Source: JBOFIQ01 sp051654905 (GTDB lineage Bacteria > Actinomycetota > Actinomycetes > Propionibacteriales > Propionibacteriaceae). From it: a stretch of DNA of 64,000 bases. The translations under genes and the position numbers were made by a program. The notes below the pieces were generated by a model that saw only the letters and a list, made by a program, of their open reading frames with translations, had not been told where the DNA came from and ran no database searches. Position 1 is the first letter of the stretch, and the number at the start of each line of letters is the position of its first letter. Location of the stretch: positions 62,001 to 126,000 of the forward strand of contig JBOFYY010000158.1 of the NCBI GenBank assembly GCA_051654905.1. The letters are read 5' to 3'. Shown in pieces: positions 53,935-62,533 of the stretch.

Positions 53935-55866
53935 TCATCTTCTTGCCGTCACGTATGACTCGATATAACGTATTTTCCTTGATCGGAACATCACCGAAGT
54001 AGCCCCCCCCCCCAGCACTTGCTGCAATTCCGTGGAAACAGAAGATACAAATACGTAATTACATTCACCCCTATTAACAGTTTCCGAAAACCATGTATGG
54101 GGATCGCTATTGCGATAATCAGCAGGAGCTTTCGGATTCGTGGGAAAAATTTCCGAATCCCCAAATATTTGGCTAATTCTAGTTCCACTTCCTAAAGCAT
54201 TGAAGTGCATTCGATGAACAAACCCTACTGAACTTTCATAAGAATCTGGGTAAAGAATAAAAATCTTTTCAGGGCTTTCCATATTTTTCAAATTTGCACT
54301 ATTGGCTTGACTGGAAAGTTCTTGCGAAGCAACGCTAGCTCTAGCTAGCCATTCATCATTATTAAGAGCGCCTTCCCTCGATGGGAAAAGTAATAATACG
54401 AATATAACAGATACTGCGAATGAAATCATCGATACGACGCTAGATACAGTTTTACGTATATCCCATTCCACTCCTCCAGAGAAGAATATTAGCAAAATTG
54501 TACTCCCCATACAGACCAAGGCTAACGACGTATATCTAGGAGTAGAAAGAAACACCCCTCCAAAAGCAACCGAGGTTAAAACAAATATTCCCACTACCTG
54601 CAATATTGAAATAACTATAGCGGCAGACACGGCCGCTACCCTAGCCTTTTTACGTTTCACCTCAGTCAGACCAAAAAGGCTAATGCTTAAAATTAAAAGT
54701 ATTGACCCAAAAAATAGAAATGATTGCAGTCCCACAAAGGGAGTTTCTTGAACTGGAATAAATCTTTCAAATAACCAAGAAGGGGTATCACGCACACTCC
54801 CAGATATAAGATATTCCATAAAAGGATTTGCCGTTGTTTTATATGCTTGGAAATTTCTATAATTGCCGGCGAATCCTGGCTCAACCCCATATACTCTCAA
54901 TAGCATCTTCCAAGAACTATATACCATAACGATAGGCAACAGCACTAGAGAAACCCGTAATAGCGCTTTCGATGCAGGTAAATCTATACCCTTTTTCCAC
55001 TGCTGGAAAATTTTAAATATTGCTATCCCAGCAATGGGGGCAACAAGTAACGCCGATCCGCTTTTAATCAAGAAACAGCTAGCCCCAATAATCCCCAGGG
55101 AAAATGCTCCTATGTTATTAGACCATACCCTTTTGCTAAGCAAGTAGCATCCATACCCTAAAAGCAAACCTAGCGCAGTTTCAACATAAAGAGCATAGAA
55201 ATAATCTCCTAGATCATTAGCTGAATTAGCGAAATACATCGGCAATATCACTATTGCACAGCTCTTAGCTAGAAGAGTGAACGGCCTTTTTAGACTTACT
55301 CCTTTAATGAGAGGGGCTAACATGGCAGAGCAAAATGCACAGTACCCAAAATATAAAAGATTCTCAGAAAACTTACCAAATGCTTGTATAAAATAAAGAA
55401 AAAGTGGCAATCCTGGCGTATATGGTTGCATCGCCCCCACTAGCAAAGCATCTGAACCCAGCTGCAGAGAATTATTACTAGAGTGTAATATTTTTGGATA
55501 AGCGCCCCAGAGCCGCAGCTCATCCCATAGCGCAACATGTGAATGCCTCGTTGCCACTAATATAAAAGCTATACTTACGCCATAAGCTAAGGCTTGCGGA
55601 AAAGTTTTCCACACTAGCAGCCTAGCATCTTTCTTTTTTACATACAGCCATACCGCAAGAATCGGGGCAGCCAATAATGCATAGCAGAATAAATGCAGCA
55701 CCCCAAGTAAGTACCCTATATATAGATACGGAATCAGCGCCAAAACAACTATCGGCAATGAATGATGCAAATTCCATTTAACTAATATAGCTATTATAAT
55801 ACACAGTCCATATATGATAAAAAGCGATGGAAGTATAATAAAAAGCGATGAGATAACCGTTGCCAT
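53935..55866 (-). CDS. Large GT-C-like membrane protein with poly-G tract, probably phase-variable
   Basis: About 643 residues with 11-13 hydrophobic segments, then a C-terminal soluble domain. Early in the first large outer loop it has SHVALWDELRLWG with an Asp-Glu pair as in GT-C glycosyltransferases, and QPYTPGLPLF. A lipid-linked-sugar transferase is likely; the acceptor is unknown. The start at 55866 follows AAGGAG. The gene is clearly AT-richer than its neighbours, suggesting transfer. Near the 3' end an 11-G run (54003-54013, on the plus strand C) decides the C-terminus. As written, the tail is ATSVMFRSRKIRY and onward to 53935; with 9 or 12 G it would end at 53912 and read more protein-like. 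Confidence 0.8.
   Translation of the reverse strand: MATVISSLFIILPSLFIIYGLCIIIAILVKWNLHHSLPIVVLALIPYLYIGYLLGVLHLFCYALLAAPILAVWLYVKKKDARLLVWKTFPQALAYGVSIAFILVATRHSHVALWDELRLWGAYPKILHSSNNSLQLGSDALLVGAMQPYTPGLPLFLYFIQAFGKFSENLLYFGYCAFCSAMLAPLIKGVSLKRPFTLLAKSCAIVILPMYFANSANDLGDYFYALYVETALGLLLGYGCYLLSKRVWSNNIGAFSLGIIGASCFLIKSGSALLVAPIAGIAIFKIFQQWKKGIDLPASKALLRVSLVLLPIVMVYSSWKMLLRVYGVEPGFAGNYRNFQAYKTTANPFMEYLISGSVRDTPSWLFERFIPVQETPFVGLQSFLFFGSILLILSISLFGLTEVKRKKARVAAVSAAIVISILQVVGIFVLTSVAFGGVFLSTPRYTSLALVCMGSTILLIFFSGGVEWDIRKTVSSVVSMISFAVSVIFVLLLFPSREGALNNDEWLARASVASQELSSQANSANLKNMESPEKIFILYPDSYESSVGFVHRMHFNALGSGTRISQIFGDSEIFPTNPKAPADYRNSDPHTWFSETVNRGECNYVFVSSVSTELQQVLGGGATSVMFRSRKIRYIESYVTARR
54003..54013 (-). 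repeat. 11-base homopolymer (G on the coding strand)
   Basis: Eleven consecutive C on the plus strand inside the coding region. Slippage by one base gives three different C-termini: stop at 53935 (11 G), 53991 (10 or 13 G) or 53912 (9 or 12 G). Confidence 0.9.
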
Positions 55867-55991
55867 ACCACTCCTTCTCCCCTCCAACGCTATCACATCC
55901 GCTAGCAGCCTCTGCCTATAAGTTCTTATCTGATATCCAATAACCCTCCCTCCCCTTGCGCTATTCCACTACTTCAGCTAACTTGAAAAGC

Positions 55992-56156
55992 ATGCGTAAA
56001 GTACTTGATTTTCTAGGGATGTCGACTCCCCCATTAGAAGAAAATTTCGCCAAGAATCCCCGCGGAAAAATGCCCGCCTGTAAAAGATGTGGCGCATTAG
56101 TTACTTATGAGAGTCAGCAACTACACAACCAGTGGCATACCGACATCGCTAACTAA
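55992..56156 (+). CDS. Small zinc-finger-like protein
   Basis: A 54-residue protein with a Cys-x2-Cys and two later His (CKRCGALVTYESQQLHNQWH), which fits a small zinc finger. The N-terminus MRKVLDFLGMSTPPLEENFA is not recognised. TAACTT (55979-55984) lies seven bases before ATG, as for many leaderless genes here, supporting this start. Confidence 0.6.
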   Translation: MRKVLDFLGMSTPPLEENFAKNPRGKMPACKRCGALVTYESQQLHNQWHTDIAN

Positions 56157-56249
56157 CCCAATAATTACGTAATGCAACATCCCTCATAGCCAGTTCGTCA
56201 CTAATTTCGCTAGCGCGCGACCACTTTCTATTATTCTTTTCGCTAACCC

Positions 56250-56286
56250 TTGACTTAAAATACTTGAAGTTCACTACGTTGAGTAC
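56250..56286 (+). promoter_or_regulatory. MerR-type promoter with 19-base spacer
   Basis: -35 TTGACT (56250-56255), 19-base spacer with an ACTTGAAGT core, -10 TACGTT (56275-56280), and the ATG six bases further. Long spacers are characteristic of promoters twisted open by MerR proteins, so the downstream regulator probably controls its own leaderless mRNA. Confidence 0.6.
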
Positions 56287-56745
56287 ATGAGTTCAAAACC
56301 TACCTATAGCATCAAGGATGTTGCTGCTCTAACTGGCTTGCCCGCAAGTACTTTGCGTTACTACGAATCCGTAGGGCTAATCCCAGCTATATCTAGGGGC
56401 GAAACTAGCGGACATCGAAGCTACTCCGAATCTGATTTAAACTTATTACTTTGGATCGCTTGTCTGTCAGCAACCGGAATGTCGATTGACCATATGCGGC
56501 AGTACTTAGCCAACTCCGAGCAAGGAGCAGCCGCGGCAGCTAAACAAATCCATATTCTTCAGTTACAAGCTGACCATCTTGTCGCAGAACAACAACGACT
56601 GTTACTCAGGCAACGCTATGTCGATGTAAAGATCGCATTCTGGGAAGCAACCCAGCGTGGCGATAGCACCCGCATCAAAGAACTACGCGACGAAGCCGCC
56701 CTTGTCGCGGCGCAACTAAACCCCACACCTAAGAAAGCTGGTTAG
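56287..56745 (+). CDS. MerR family transcriptional regulator
   Basis: A 152-residue regulator with the MerR winged helix (YSIKDVAALTGLPASTLRYY, then GLIPAISRGETSGHRSY) and a coiled-coil dimer helix near residues 80-120. No cysteine metal site is seen, so a small-molecule or redox signal is more likely than a metal. It stops four bases before the aldo/keto reductase start; MerR-reductase pairs are common. Confidence 0.92.
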   Translation: MSSKPTYSIKDVAALTGLPASTLRYYESVGLIPAISRGETSGHRSYSESDLNLLLWIACLSATGMSIDHMRQYLANSEQGAAAAAKQIHILQLQADHLVAEQQRLLLRQRYVDVKIAFWEATQRGDSTRIKELRDEAALVAAQLNPTPKKAG

Positions 56746-56749
56746 CCGC

Positions 56750-57628
56750 ATGGAAACCTATCTGCTCAACGACAGTATTACCATTCCTAAAATCGGGCTT
56801 GGGGTCTTCCAATCAAATGCCGAACAGACCCTCAGCGCCGTAAGCTCAGCTCTCGACTGTGGCTACCGTCATATCGATACTGCTGCCGCCTACGGAAATG
56901 AGCGCGAAGTTGGTCGCGCTATTGCTGATTCAGGTGTCTCTCGTGACGAAATTTTCATTGAATCCAAGGTCTGGATCAGCGACTATGGCTACGACCAGAC
57001 TTTACATGCCTTCGAAAAAGCAGCTACAAAACTTGGGGTTGAGACTATTGATCTGTTTATTCTCCACCAAGCCCTCCCTTCTGATTTCAATAAGACTTTG
57101 GCCTCATATCGAGCTTTAGAGAAGCTGCAAGCAGCCGGAAAGGTACGAGCCATTGGGGTGAGCAATTTTATGGTTCCGCACCTAACCCAGCTACTGGCTG
57201 CCACCGACGTCGTACCTGCGGTTAATCAGATTGAGGTACACCCCTATTTTCAGCAACGCGAGCTCCAAACCTTCCATGCTGAACATGGCATCCTCACCCA
57301 GGCATGGTCGCCCATCGGTGGTATCACCTTCTATCGAGAAGGTCAGCATCAAAGCCCACTGACCGACCCAAGTATTTTGGCTATCGCAGATTCTTGCGAC
57401 AAAACTCCTGCCCAGGTCATGTTGCGCTGGCATCTACAGCAAGGTCGACAGATCATTCCCAAATCAGTCACTCCCGCCCGAATTAGCGAGAACTTCAATG
57501 TCTTCGACTTTGAACTCACCTCTGAGCAGCTAGCAAATATTGATGCCCTCGACACTAGTCATCGCGGTGGACCTGAACCAGAAGCAATCACACTAGAAAC
57601 CTACGGAATGCTTATTCCTGAGGCATAG
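56750..57628 (+). CDS. Aldo/keto reductase
   Basis: A 292-residue NADPH-dependent (beta/alpha)8 reductase, 2,5-diketo-gluconate-reductase-like. The catalytic tetrad is visible: Asp and Tyr in HIDTAAAYGNE, Lys in ESKVWISDYG, His in LFILHQALP. The cofactor-site loop is IPKSVTPARISEN. In a probable operon with the upstream MerR gene. Physiological substrate unknown. Confidence 0.95.
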   Translation: METYLLNDSITIPKIGLGVFQSNAEQTLSAVSSALDCGYRHIDTAAAYGNEREVGRAIADSGVSRDEIFIESKVWISDYGYDQTLHAFEKAATKLGVETIDLFILHQALPSDFNKTLASYRALEKLQAAGKVRAIGVSNFMVPHLTQLLAATDVVPAVNQIEVHPYFQQRELQTFHAEHGILTQAWSPIGGITFYREGQHQSPLTDPSILAIADSCDKTPAQVMLRWHLQQGRQIIPKSVTPARISENFNVFDFELTSEQLANIDALDTSHRGGPEPEAITLETYGMLIPEA

Positions 57629-57802
57629 CCACAACTTAGATTCCATAGAGTTTTGCCCCGAAGAAGTCAACGTATCTGGTTTCCCGAGCCGAGCGATAGC
57701 ACGTTGACCCTTTTTGTGTTTTTGTTTATAGCTACTGCTAGCAGGTTTGCCTTCTGAAGGAGCTGCGGCGCTAGGTGTTGCAGCCATAGTTGAATCATCC
57801 AT
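57593..57802 (-). CDS. Possible small basic protein
   Basis: A 69-codon frame starting 21 bases after the MFS stop on the same strand. It has an Ala/Ser-rich head and a Lys/Arg stretch (YKQKHKKGQRAIARL). No clear ribosome site, and it overlaps the aldo/keto reductase end by 36 bases. Could be chance. Confidence 0.25.
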   Translation of the reverse strand: MDDSTMAATPSAAAPSEGKPASSSYKQKHKKGQRAIARLGKPDTLTSSGQNSMESKLWLCLRNKHSVGF

Positions 57803-57823
57803 AATGCGGAAACTGACCTAACT

Positions 57824-59038
57824 TTAGTTGTGTTTTATAGCGGGATGAACGTAAACGAATACGCAGCCGAGAGCGATCATCCCGGCGATTACGAAGAATG
57901 GGGCTGCGTGATGTAGACCGTAGAGAGTTGTGGAAAGTACTGGCGCAAGTACGTAAGTTAAACCGTTATTAGCATTGATGAGTCCGGCTAGTCCGCCTTG
58001 CTCGTCATGATCCATAGCCAAAGTAGGTCCGGCACTATATCCGGGAATAGCCAAGCCACTTCCAACGCCAATGAGTAGGCACCCAACTGCCAGAATTACC
58101 ACCGATCCAGCAGGAATCAGAACTGCTGCGCCTAAGGCCATGAGCGGGAACCCTGCTCGTAGCAACTTACGAGCGTTCCAGCCAAGACGTCGTACTAGCA
58201 CTCCTTGGGCCAGTGCCATTGCCACTGCCATCACTGCCATAAGTAGCGCAGTTGTTCCGGCTGTTGCTGAATCACTCAGCTTTAAGCGGTCTTGAACTGC
58301 GAAACCCAAGACAGATTGAATGGAAGAAAACGAAAGGAAAAGAATGAAACCAGCTATTAAGAAAGGCAGCACTCGTGAATCTTTGAACGAAACGCGACGA
58401 GGTTGTTCAATTAGAGTTCCGCTGTCTTGTGGGTGAAATCGAAAAGCAAGTAGGACAATGCCCATGATCATCATCAGTGGCATCAACATCACAGGTAGCA
58501 GCAGCCCACCAATAGCAGCTAATGCTCCCCCAAAAATTGATCCTAAGATGGCGGACATCCCTTGCACGGCACCGATAGCGCCAACTGCTTTGACTCGCTC
58601 AGCTTCGGTATTGCTGTGGGTGATTAAATGCGATTGCGCCGTCGGAGAAATAGCGGCAATAGCGCCACCGTAGATAAGCCCTCGAGTACCTAGCGTTCCT
58701 AGGAATAAAACTGGACCAGTAAGAAGAGCTTTCGTGCCAAGCCACGCAACAGCAGCAAACCCGATTAAGGCGCATAACGCAATAAACATAGAAAGTAGCA
58801 AGACTTTCTTTACCCCAATTTTTTGAGAGCGCCTACCCCAGAATTGACTCAACAGTACAAGCGCTACCGCAGCAAGGGAGATGGTTGCTCCGATTTGCCA
58901 TTCGCGTAGCCCCATCGCCCTTGATAGTGGTGCAATTACTGGTGTAAGCATCATCTGCCCAAGAAATGCGAGCATAACGATCATAAGCACCAAACGCGTC
59001 TGTGGCTTATCGGTTTGAGTTGTGCTTTGCGTAGACAT
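57824..59038 (-). CDS. MFS multidrug-type transporter
   Basis: A 404-residue, 12-segment transporter. Motif A region reads LLSQFWGRRSQKIGVKKVLL and motif C-like GSIFGGALAAIGGLL follows; this fits drug:proton antiporters. Divergent from a TetR gene that likely represses it across a 85-base region with nested palindromes. Confidence 0.9.
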   Translation of the reverse strand: MSTQSTTQTDKPQTRLVLMIVMLAFLGQMMLTPVIAPLSRAMGLREWQIGATISLAAVALVLLSQFWGRRSQKIGVKKVLLLSMFIALCALIGFAAVAWLGTKALLTGPVLFLGTLGTRGLIYGGAIAAISPTAQSHLITHSNTEAERVKAVGAIGAVQGMSAILGSIFGGALAAIGGLLLPVMLMPLMMIMGIVLLAFRFHPQDSGTLIEQPRRVSFKDSRVLPFLIAGFILFLSFSSIQSVLGFAVQDRLKLSDSATAGTTALLMAVMAVAMALAQGVLVRRLGWNARKLLRAGFPLMALGAAVLIPAGSVVILAVGCLLIGVGSGLAIPGYSAGPTLAMDHDEQGGLAGLINANNGLTYVLAPVLSTTLYGLHHAAPFFVIAGMIALGCVFVYVHPAIKHN

Positions 59039-59079
59039 AAATACTTTCTTGAACTAAATAATGTAAGGCTACCCTTCAC

Positions 59080-59104
59080 ACTAGACCCTTGTTCTAGTTG
59101 GGTC
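59080..59104. promoter_or_regulatory. Nested palindromes, probable TetR operator
   Basis: ACTAGA-N7-TCTAGT (59080-59098) and GACCC-N11-GGGTC (59084-59104) overlap. They lie between the divergent MFS and tetR genes, ending 7 bases before the tetR -10 box. Confidence 0.6.
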
Positions 59105-59122
59105 AATGAGTAGAATCAAGAC

Positions 59123-59830
59123 ATGGTAGGTGTTACTTCTCGTCGCGTCGGACTCGATCCTGACAAAATCGCTAATCATGCGTTAGCGGTAACCCGCCTG
59201 CGTGGGCTTAATAGTTGGTCGGTGCGCGAACTTGCTGCTGAAATTGGCGTGGCACCATCGGTTATTTACCACTACTACCCCACCAAAAATGATATTTATG
59301 ATGCCGTTAGCGCTAAGGTTTGTCAGCTACTAAAGATGCCAGCCGATGAGCTGCTATGGCATGACTGGTTTCTGGCATTATTACTTGATTTTCGGACTCT
59401 GCTACTGGCACATAATGGCGTAGCTCGGTGGCTAGTTGACCGCTCTCAGTCCGGGAAACCCCTTGAAACACTTATTCCAATCATGGAAATGGCGATACAA
59501 AAGTTATCGGATGCCGGTTTTGGAGAATACACTCCAACGGCATACGCGATGATCTCCAATGTTTCTTTTGGAGCGATTACCGGCAGAGATAAGCAGTCCC
59601 CCAAAGACCACCATCGCCATGATATTGAACAGATGGTAAAAGATTTGTCCCCAATCGCTGATCGTTATCCAGCAGTGGCTTCGATGCGGGAAAACTTTTT
59701 AATGACTCTCTACGGCGAAGGTGGAGAACAAGCAAGCGAACGGTACTTCCGGATCCTCTTATCCTCTCTATTCGACGGCATGTCTCACGTTTTACTTCCA
59801 GCCGCTGGTTCTTCCCAACAACAGCCGTAG
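59123..59830 (+). CDS. TetR family regulator, probable repressor of the adjacent MFS exporter
   Basis: A 235-residue protein with an N-terminal helix-turn-helix (SVRELAAEIGVAPSVIYHYY, then PTKNDIYDAV) and a TetR-class C-terminal domain. The ATG follows TAGAAT (59111-59116) by six bases. The divergent arrangement with the exporter and a palindrome between them fits local control. Confidence 0.9.
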   Translation: MVGVTSRRVGLDPDKIANHALAVTRLRGLNSWSVRELAAEIGVAPSVIYHYYPTKNDIYDAVSAKVCQLLKMPADELLWHDWFLALLLDFRTLLLAHNGVARWLVDRSQSGKPLETLIPIMEMAIQKLSDAGFGEYTPTAYAMISNVSFGAITGRDKQSPKDHHRHDIEQMVKDLSPIADRYPAVASMRENFLMTLYGEGGEQASERYFRILLSSLFDGMSHVLLPAAGSSQQQP

Positions 59831-59886
59831 ATCCCATAGTTACAACCCCAGCCCCCTAATCTCACATAACCGCGTAAGCTGTATTC

Positions 59887-60474
59887 ATGCGCGAAAAGTC
59901 CTTATGGGAACAAACAGTTGATGCTAACCCCGCCCACTCACAGTGGTATATCGATAGATTCCGTCAGATGGCAGCTCAGGGCAATGATCTAGATGGCGAG
60001 GCACGTTTTATAGACGCAATGCTTCCTCGCGCCGCAAAGATTCTTGATGCCGGCTGCGGTCCGGGTCGAGTAGCTGGAAGATTGTCCGAACTTGGACACC
60101 AGGTTGTCGGAATCGACGTCGATCCGGCACTTATCCAGGCTGCCGAAGCCGACCATCCTGGACCGGAGTATGTCGTAGGAGATATTTCTGCCATGGACTT
60201 AGGTCGCACCTTTGATGCCATCATTTGTGCTGGGAATGTCATGACATTCACTGCCCCCAGCACTCGCGCCCAAGTACTACAAGGATTTGCAGCCCACCTC
60301 AATGAAGGCGGTCGAGCAGTAGTAGGTTTTGGCGCTGGCCGCGGCTACGACTTCAATGAGTTCTTAACCCATGCCAGCGATGCTGGGCTGACCTTAGACC
60401 TCAAACTTTCGACGTGGGATCTACGCCCATTCGCCGAAGGTGGAAACTTCCTCGTAGCAGTACTTTCTAAGTAA
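59887..60474 (+). CDS. SAM-dependent methyltransferase
   Basis: A 195-residue class I methyltransferase with motif I ILDAGCGPGRVAGRL and acidic loop VVGIDVDPALI. Substrate unknown. TAAGCT (59875-59880) lies six bases before the ATG. Shared terminator with the next, convergent gene. Confidence 0.9.
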   Translation: MREKSLWEQTVDANPAHSQWYIDRFRQMAAQGNDLDGEARFIDAMLPRAAKILDAGCGPGRVAGRLSELGHQVVGIDVDPALIQAAEADHPGPEYVVGDISAMDLGRTFDAIICAGNVMTFTAPSTRAQVLQGFAAHLNEGGRAVVGFGAGRGYDFNEFLTHASDAGLTLDLKLSTWDLRPFAEGGNFLVAVLSK

Positions 60475-60487
60475 TCTAATCTCAGCC

Positions 60488-60540
60488 AAGAGACGTTTCA
60501 GCCCCGATATTTCGAGGTTGAAACGTCTCTTATCTTTTTC
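60488..60540. terminator. Terminator between methyltransferase and VTT-protein genes
   Basis: Perfect 13-base arms AAGAGACGTTTCA / TGAAACGTCTCTT (60488-60500, 60519-60531) followed by ATCTTTTTC. The right arm ends within the stop codon of the convergent gene. Confidence 0.85.
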
Positions 60541-61264
60541 CCGAAATCGTATCTTTTTGCTTACGATATGCCACGACGAAAGTCACAACCATCAGCACTA
60601 ACGTCACCTTCATAGCGTAGTTTCCGTAAACTTTCAGCAGATCTACTGCAGGCTGACCTACCCACCATCCCAGTAGGAAATATCCTATATTAAAGAGTGC
60701 CGAGCACAAAAGATTAAGCAGAAAAAACTTTTTCCATGGGATCCGAGCCATTCCCATCACGACATAGACAACTACCGTAAAAGGAATCGGCAAATACGTG
60801 ATGAGCAGCGAAATAAAAGGCGCCTTAACTGCTAGTTTTTCTAGCTTGTCACTTATCTTTTTAGCTTTGCCTTTTTTTCCGGCTACCGACGACAGGAAAG
60901 CATCCCCCCATAGCTTTCCGGCCCACCAATACAACAGATCCCACTTAACCGCAGAAATAATTCCCACCGCTAACGTGGCGAATCCTGCCCCACGAGATAA
61001 GTTTCCAGTTTCGGTCAATGCGCCAACCATCGTCGTAGCGCTTCTCGATCCATTAAGAATCACTGACACCACTGGAACTGTTAACAACCACGCTCGCAAC
61101 GGCATCATCACCAATGACCAAAGCGAATAGAACATCAATAAGCCCCAACACCACAGTTCCTCTCTGGAAGGCTTATGGTGCCACGGAAGACCTTCTGTTT
61201 CCCACCACTGCTCAGCAGCGCCGGAAGCGGTGGTCTCAGTCTTAGTTTTATCTTCTTCACTCAT
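60530..61264 (-). CDS. VTT/DedA-like membrane protein
   Basis: A 244-residue membrane protein. After a 35-residue soluble head come segments at about 40-62 and 95-115, the basic loop KKGKAKKISDKLEKLA, and the VTT-type reentrant region ITYLPIPFTVVVYVVMGM, PWKKFFLLNLL, GYFLLGWWVG. DedA relatives flip phospholipid carriers; here that is only a suggestion. Confidence 0.8.
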   Translation of the reverse strand: MSEEDKTKTETTASGAAEQWWETEGLPWHHKPSREELWCWGLLMFYSLWSLVMMPLRAWLLTVPVVSVILNGSRSATTMVGALTETGNLSRGAGFATLAVGIISAVKWDLLYWWAGKLWGDAFLSSVAGKKGKAKKISDKLEKLAVKAPFISLLITYLPIPFTVVVYVVMGMARIPWKKFFLLNLLCSALFNIGYFLLGWWVGQPAVDLLKVYGNYAMKVTLVLMVVTFVVAYRKQKDTISGKR

Positions 61265-61291
61265 TACTAGACAGCCTAAGGGATAACCTAA

Positions 61292-61329
61292 AGAAACCCC
61301 GCTCTAGCATCATCAAGAGCGGGGTTTCT
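61292..61329. terminator. Terminator after kbl
   Basis: Arms AGAAACCCCGCTCT / AGAGCGGGGTTTCT (61292-61305, 61316-61329), perfect pairing with a ten-base loop. It ends the tdh-kbl transcript. Confidence 0.9.
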
Positions 61330-61346
61330 ATACAGATAACTAAACT

Positions 61347-62528
61347 TTAACCAACCAGATCCCGAGCTTTTTCAAAAGCAGCAATCGCCCGATCCACATC
61401 ATCACGGCTCAGTCCTGCCGACATTTGAGTACGAATACGCGCCTTGCCCTTAGGAACAACCGGGTAAGAGAAAGCACGCACATAAACTCCCTGCGCCAAC
61501 ATCGCATCAGCCATTGCAGCAGCCTTCACTGCATCACCGATCATAACTGGGCAAATAGCATGGTCAGATTCTGGAATTTCAAAGCCTCGCTTAGCCATTT
61601 CGGTACGGAAATAGGCAGTATTTTCGTTGAGGCGCTCCAACAAATCACCCGACGAGCTCAGCATCTCCAAAACCTGCAAAGTTGCAGCAGCAATCGATGG
61701 AGCTAACGAGTTAGAGAACAGATACGGACGACTCCGCTGCCGCAGCATCTCAATAATCTCTTTACGCCCAGAAGTGTAACCACCAGAAGCACCACCCAAG
61801 GCTTTACCAAGAGTGCCGGTGACAATATCTACACGATCCTGTACTCCGAATCGCTCTGGGGTTCCAGCACCTGTCGCGCCAACAAAACCTACCGCATGCG
61901 AGTCATCAACCATGACCATGGCACCGTATTTATCGGCTAGATCGCAAATCTGATCCAGCGGCGCTACATAACCGTCCATAGAGAAGACACCATCAGTTGC
62001 GATGAGCTTGTAGCGACAGCCTTCAGCAGCCTGCAACTGAGCTTCTAGATCTGCCATATCGCGGTTCTTGTAGCGGAACCGCTTGGCCTTAGATAGCCGA
62101 ACTCCATCAATGATGGAAGCATGGTTAAGCTCATCAGAAATGATCGCATCCTGCTCGCCGCAAACCACCTCAAAAAGGCCACCATTAGCGTCGAAGCAAG
62201 AGCTGTAAAGAATTGTGTCTTCGGTGTTCAGGAACTTAGAAATTGCTTGTTCTAATTCCTTGTGCAAAGTAGCAGTACCGCAGATGAAACGTACCGAAGC
62301 CATTCCAAAGCCCCAGCGATCCATACCATCTTTTGCTGCCTGGATCAGTTCTTTGTTGTTAGCTAAACCGAGGTAGTTATTGGCGCAAAGATTGATGACC
62401 TGACGCCCATCTTCTACGCCAATCTGCGCAGCCTGCTCAGTGGTGAGCGCCGCCTCTTCTTTGTAGAGACCTTCTTCACGCAGCTGCTTTAGCTGAGTAA
62501 TGAAATCTTCCTTTAATGCTCCATACAT
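61347..62528 (-). CDS. kbl: Glycine C-acetyltransferase (2-amino-3-ketobutyrate CoA ligase)
   Basis: PLP enzyme of the alpha-oxoamine synthase family, splitting 2-amino-3-oxobutyrate with CoA to glycine and acetyl-CoA. The 393-residue protein has VINLCANNYLGLANN, DDSHAVGFVGATGAG and the PLP lysine in GTLGKALGGASGGY. It starts five bases after tdh on the same strand: the two enzymes catalyse successive steps of threonine breakdown. Confidence 0.97.
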   Translation of the reverse strand: MYGALKEDFITQLKQLREEGLYKEEAALTTEQAAQIGVEDGRQVINLCANNYLGLANNKELIQAAKDGMDRWGFGMASVRFICGTATLHKELEQAISKFLNTEDTILYSSCFDANGGLFEVVCGEQDAIISDELNHASIIDGVRLSKAKRFRYKNRDMADLEAQLQAAEGCRYKLIATDGVFSMDGYVAPLDQICDLADKYGAMVMVDDSHAVGFVGATGAGTPERFGVQDRVDIVTGTLGKALGGASGGYTSGRKEIIEMLRQRSRPYLFSNSLAPSIAAATLQVLEMLSSSGDLLERLNENTAYFRTEMAKRGFEIPESDHAICPVMIGDAVKAAAMADAMLAQGVYVRAFSYPVVPKGKARIRTQMSAGLSRDDVDRAIAAFEKARDLVG

Positions 62529-62533
62529 AATTT

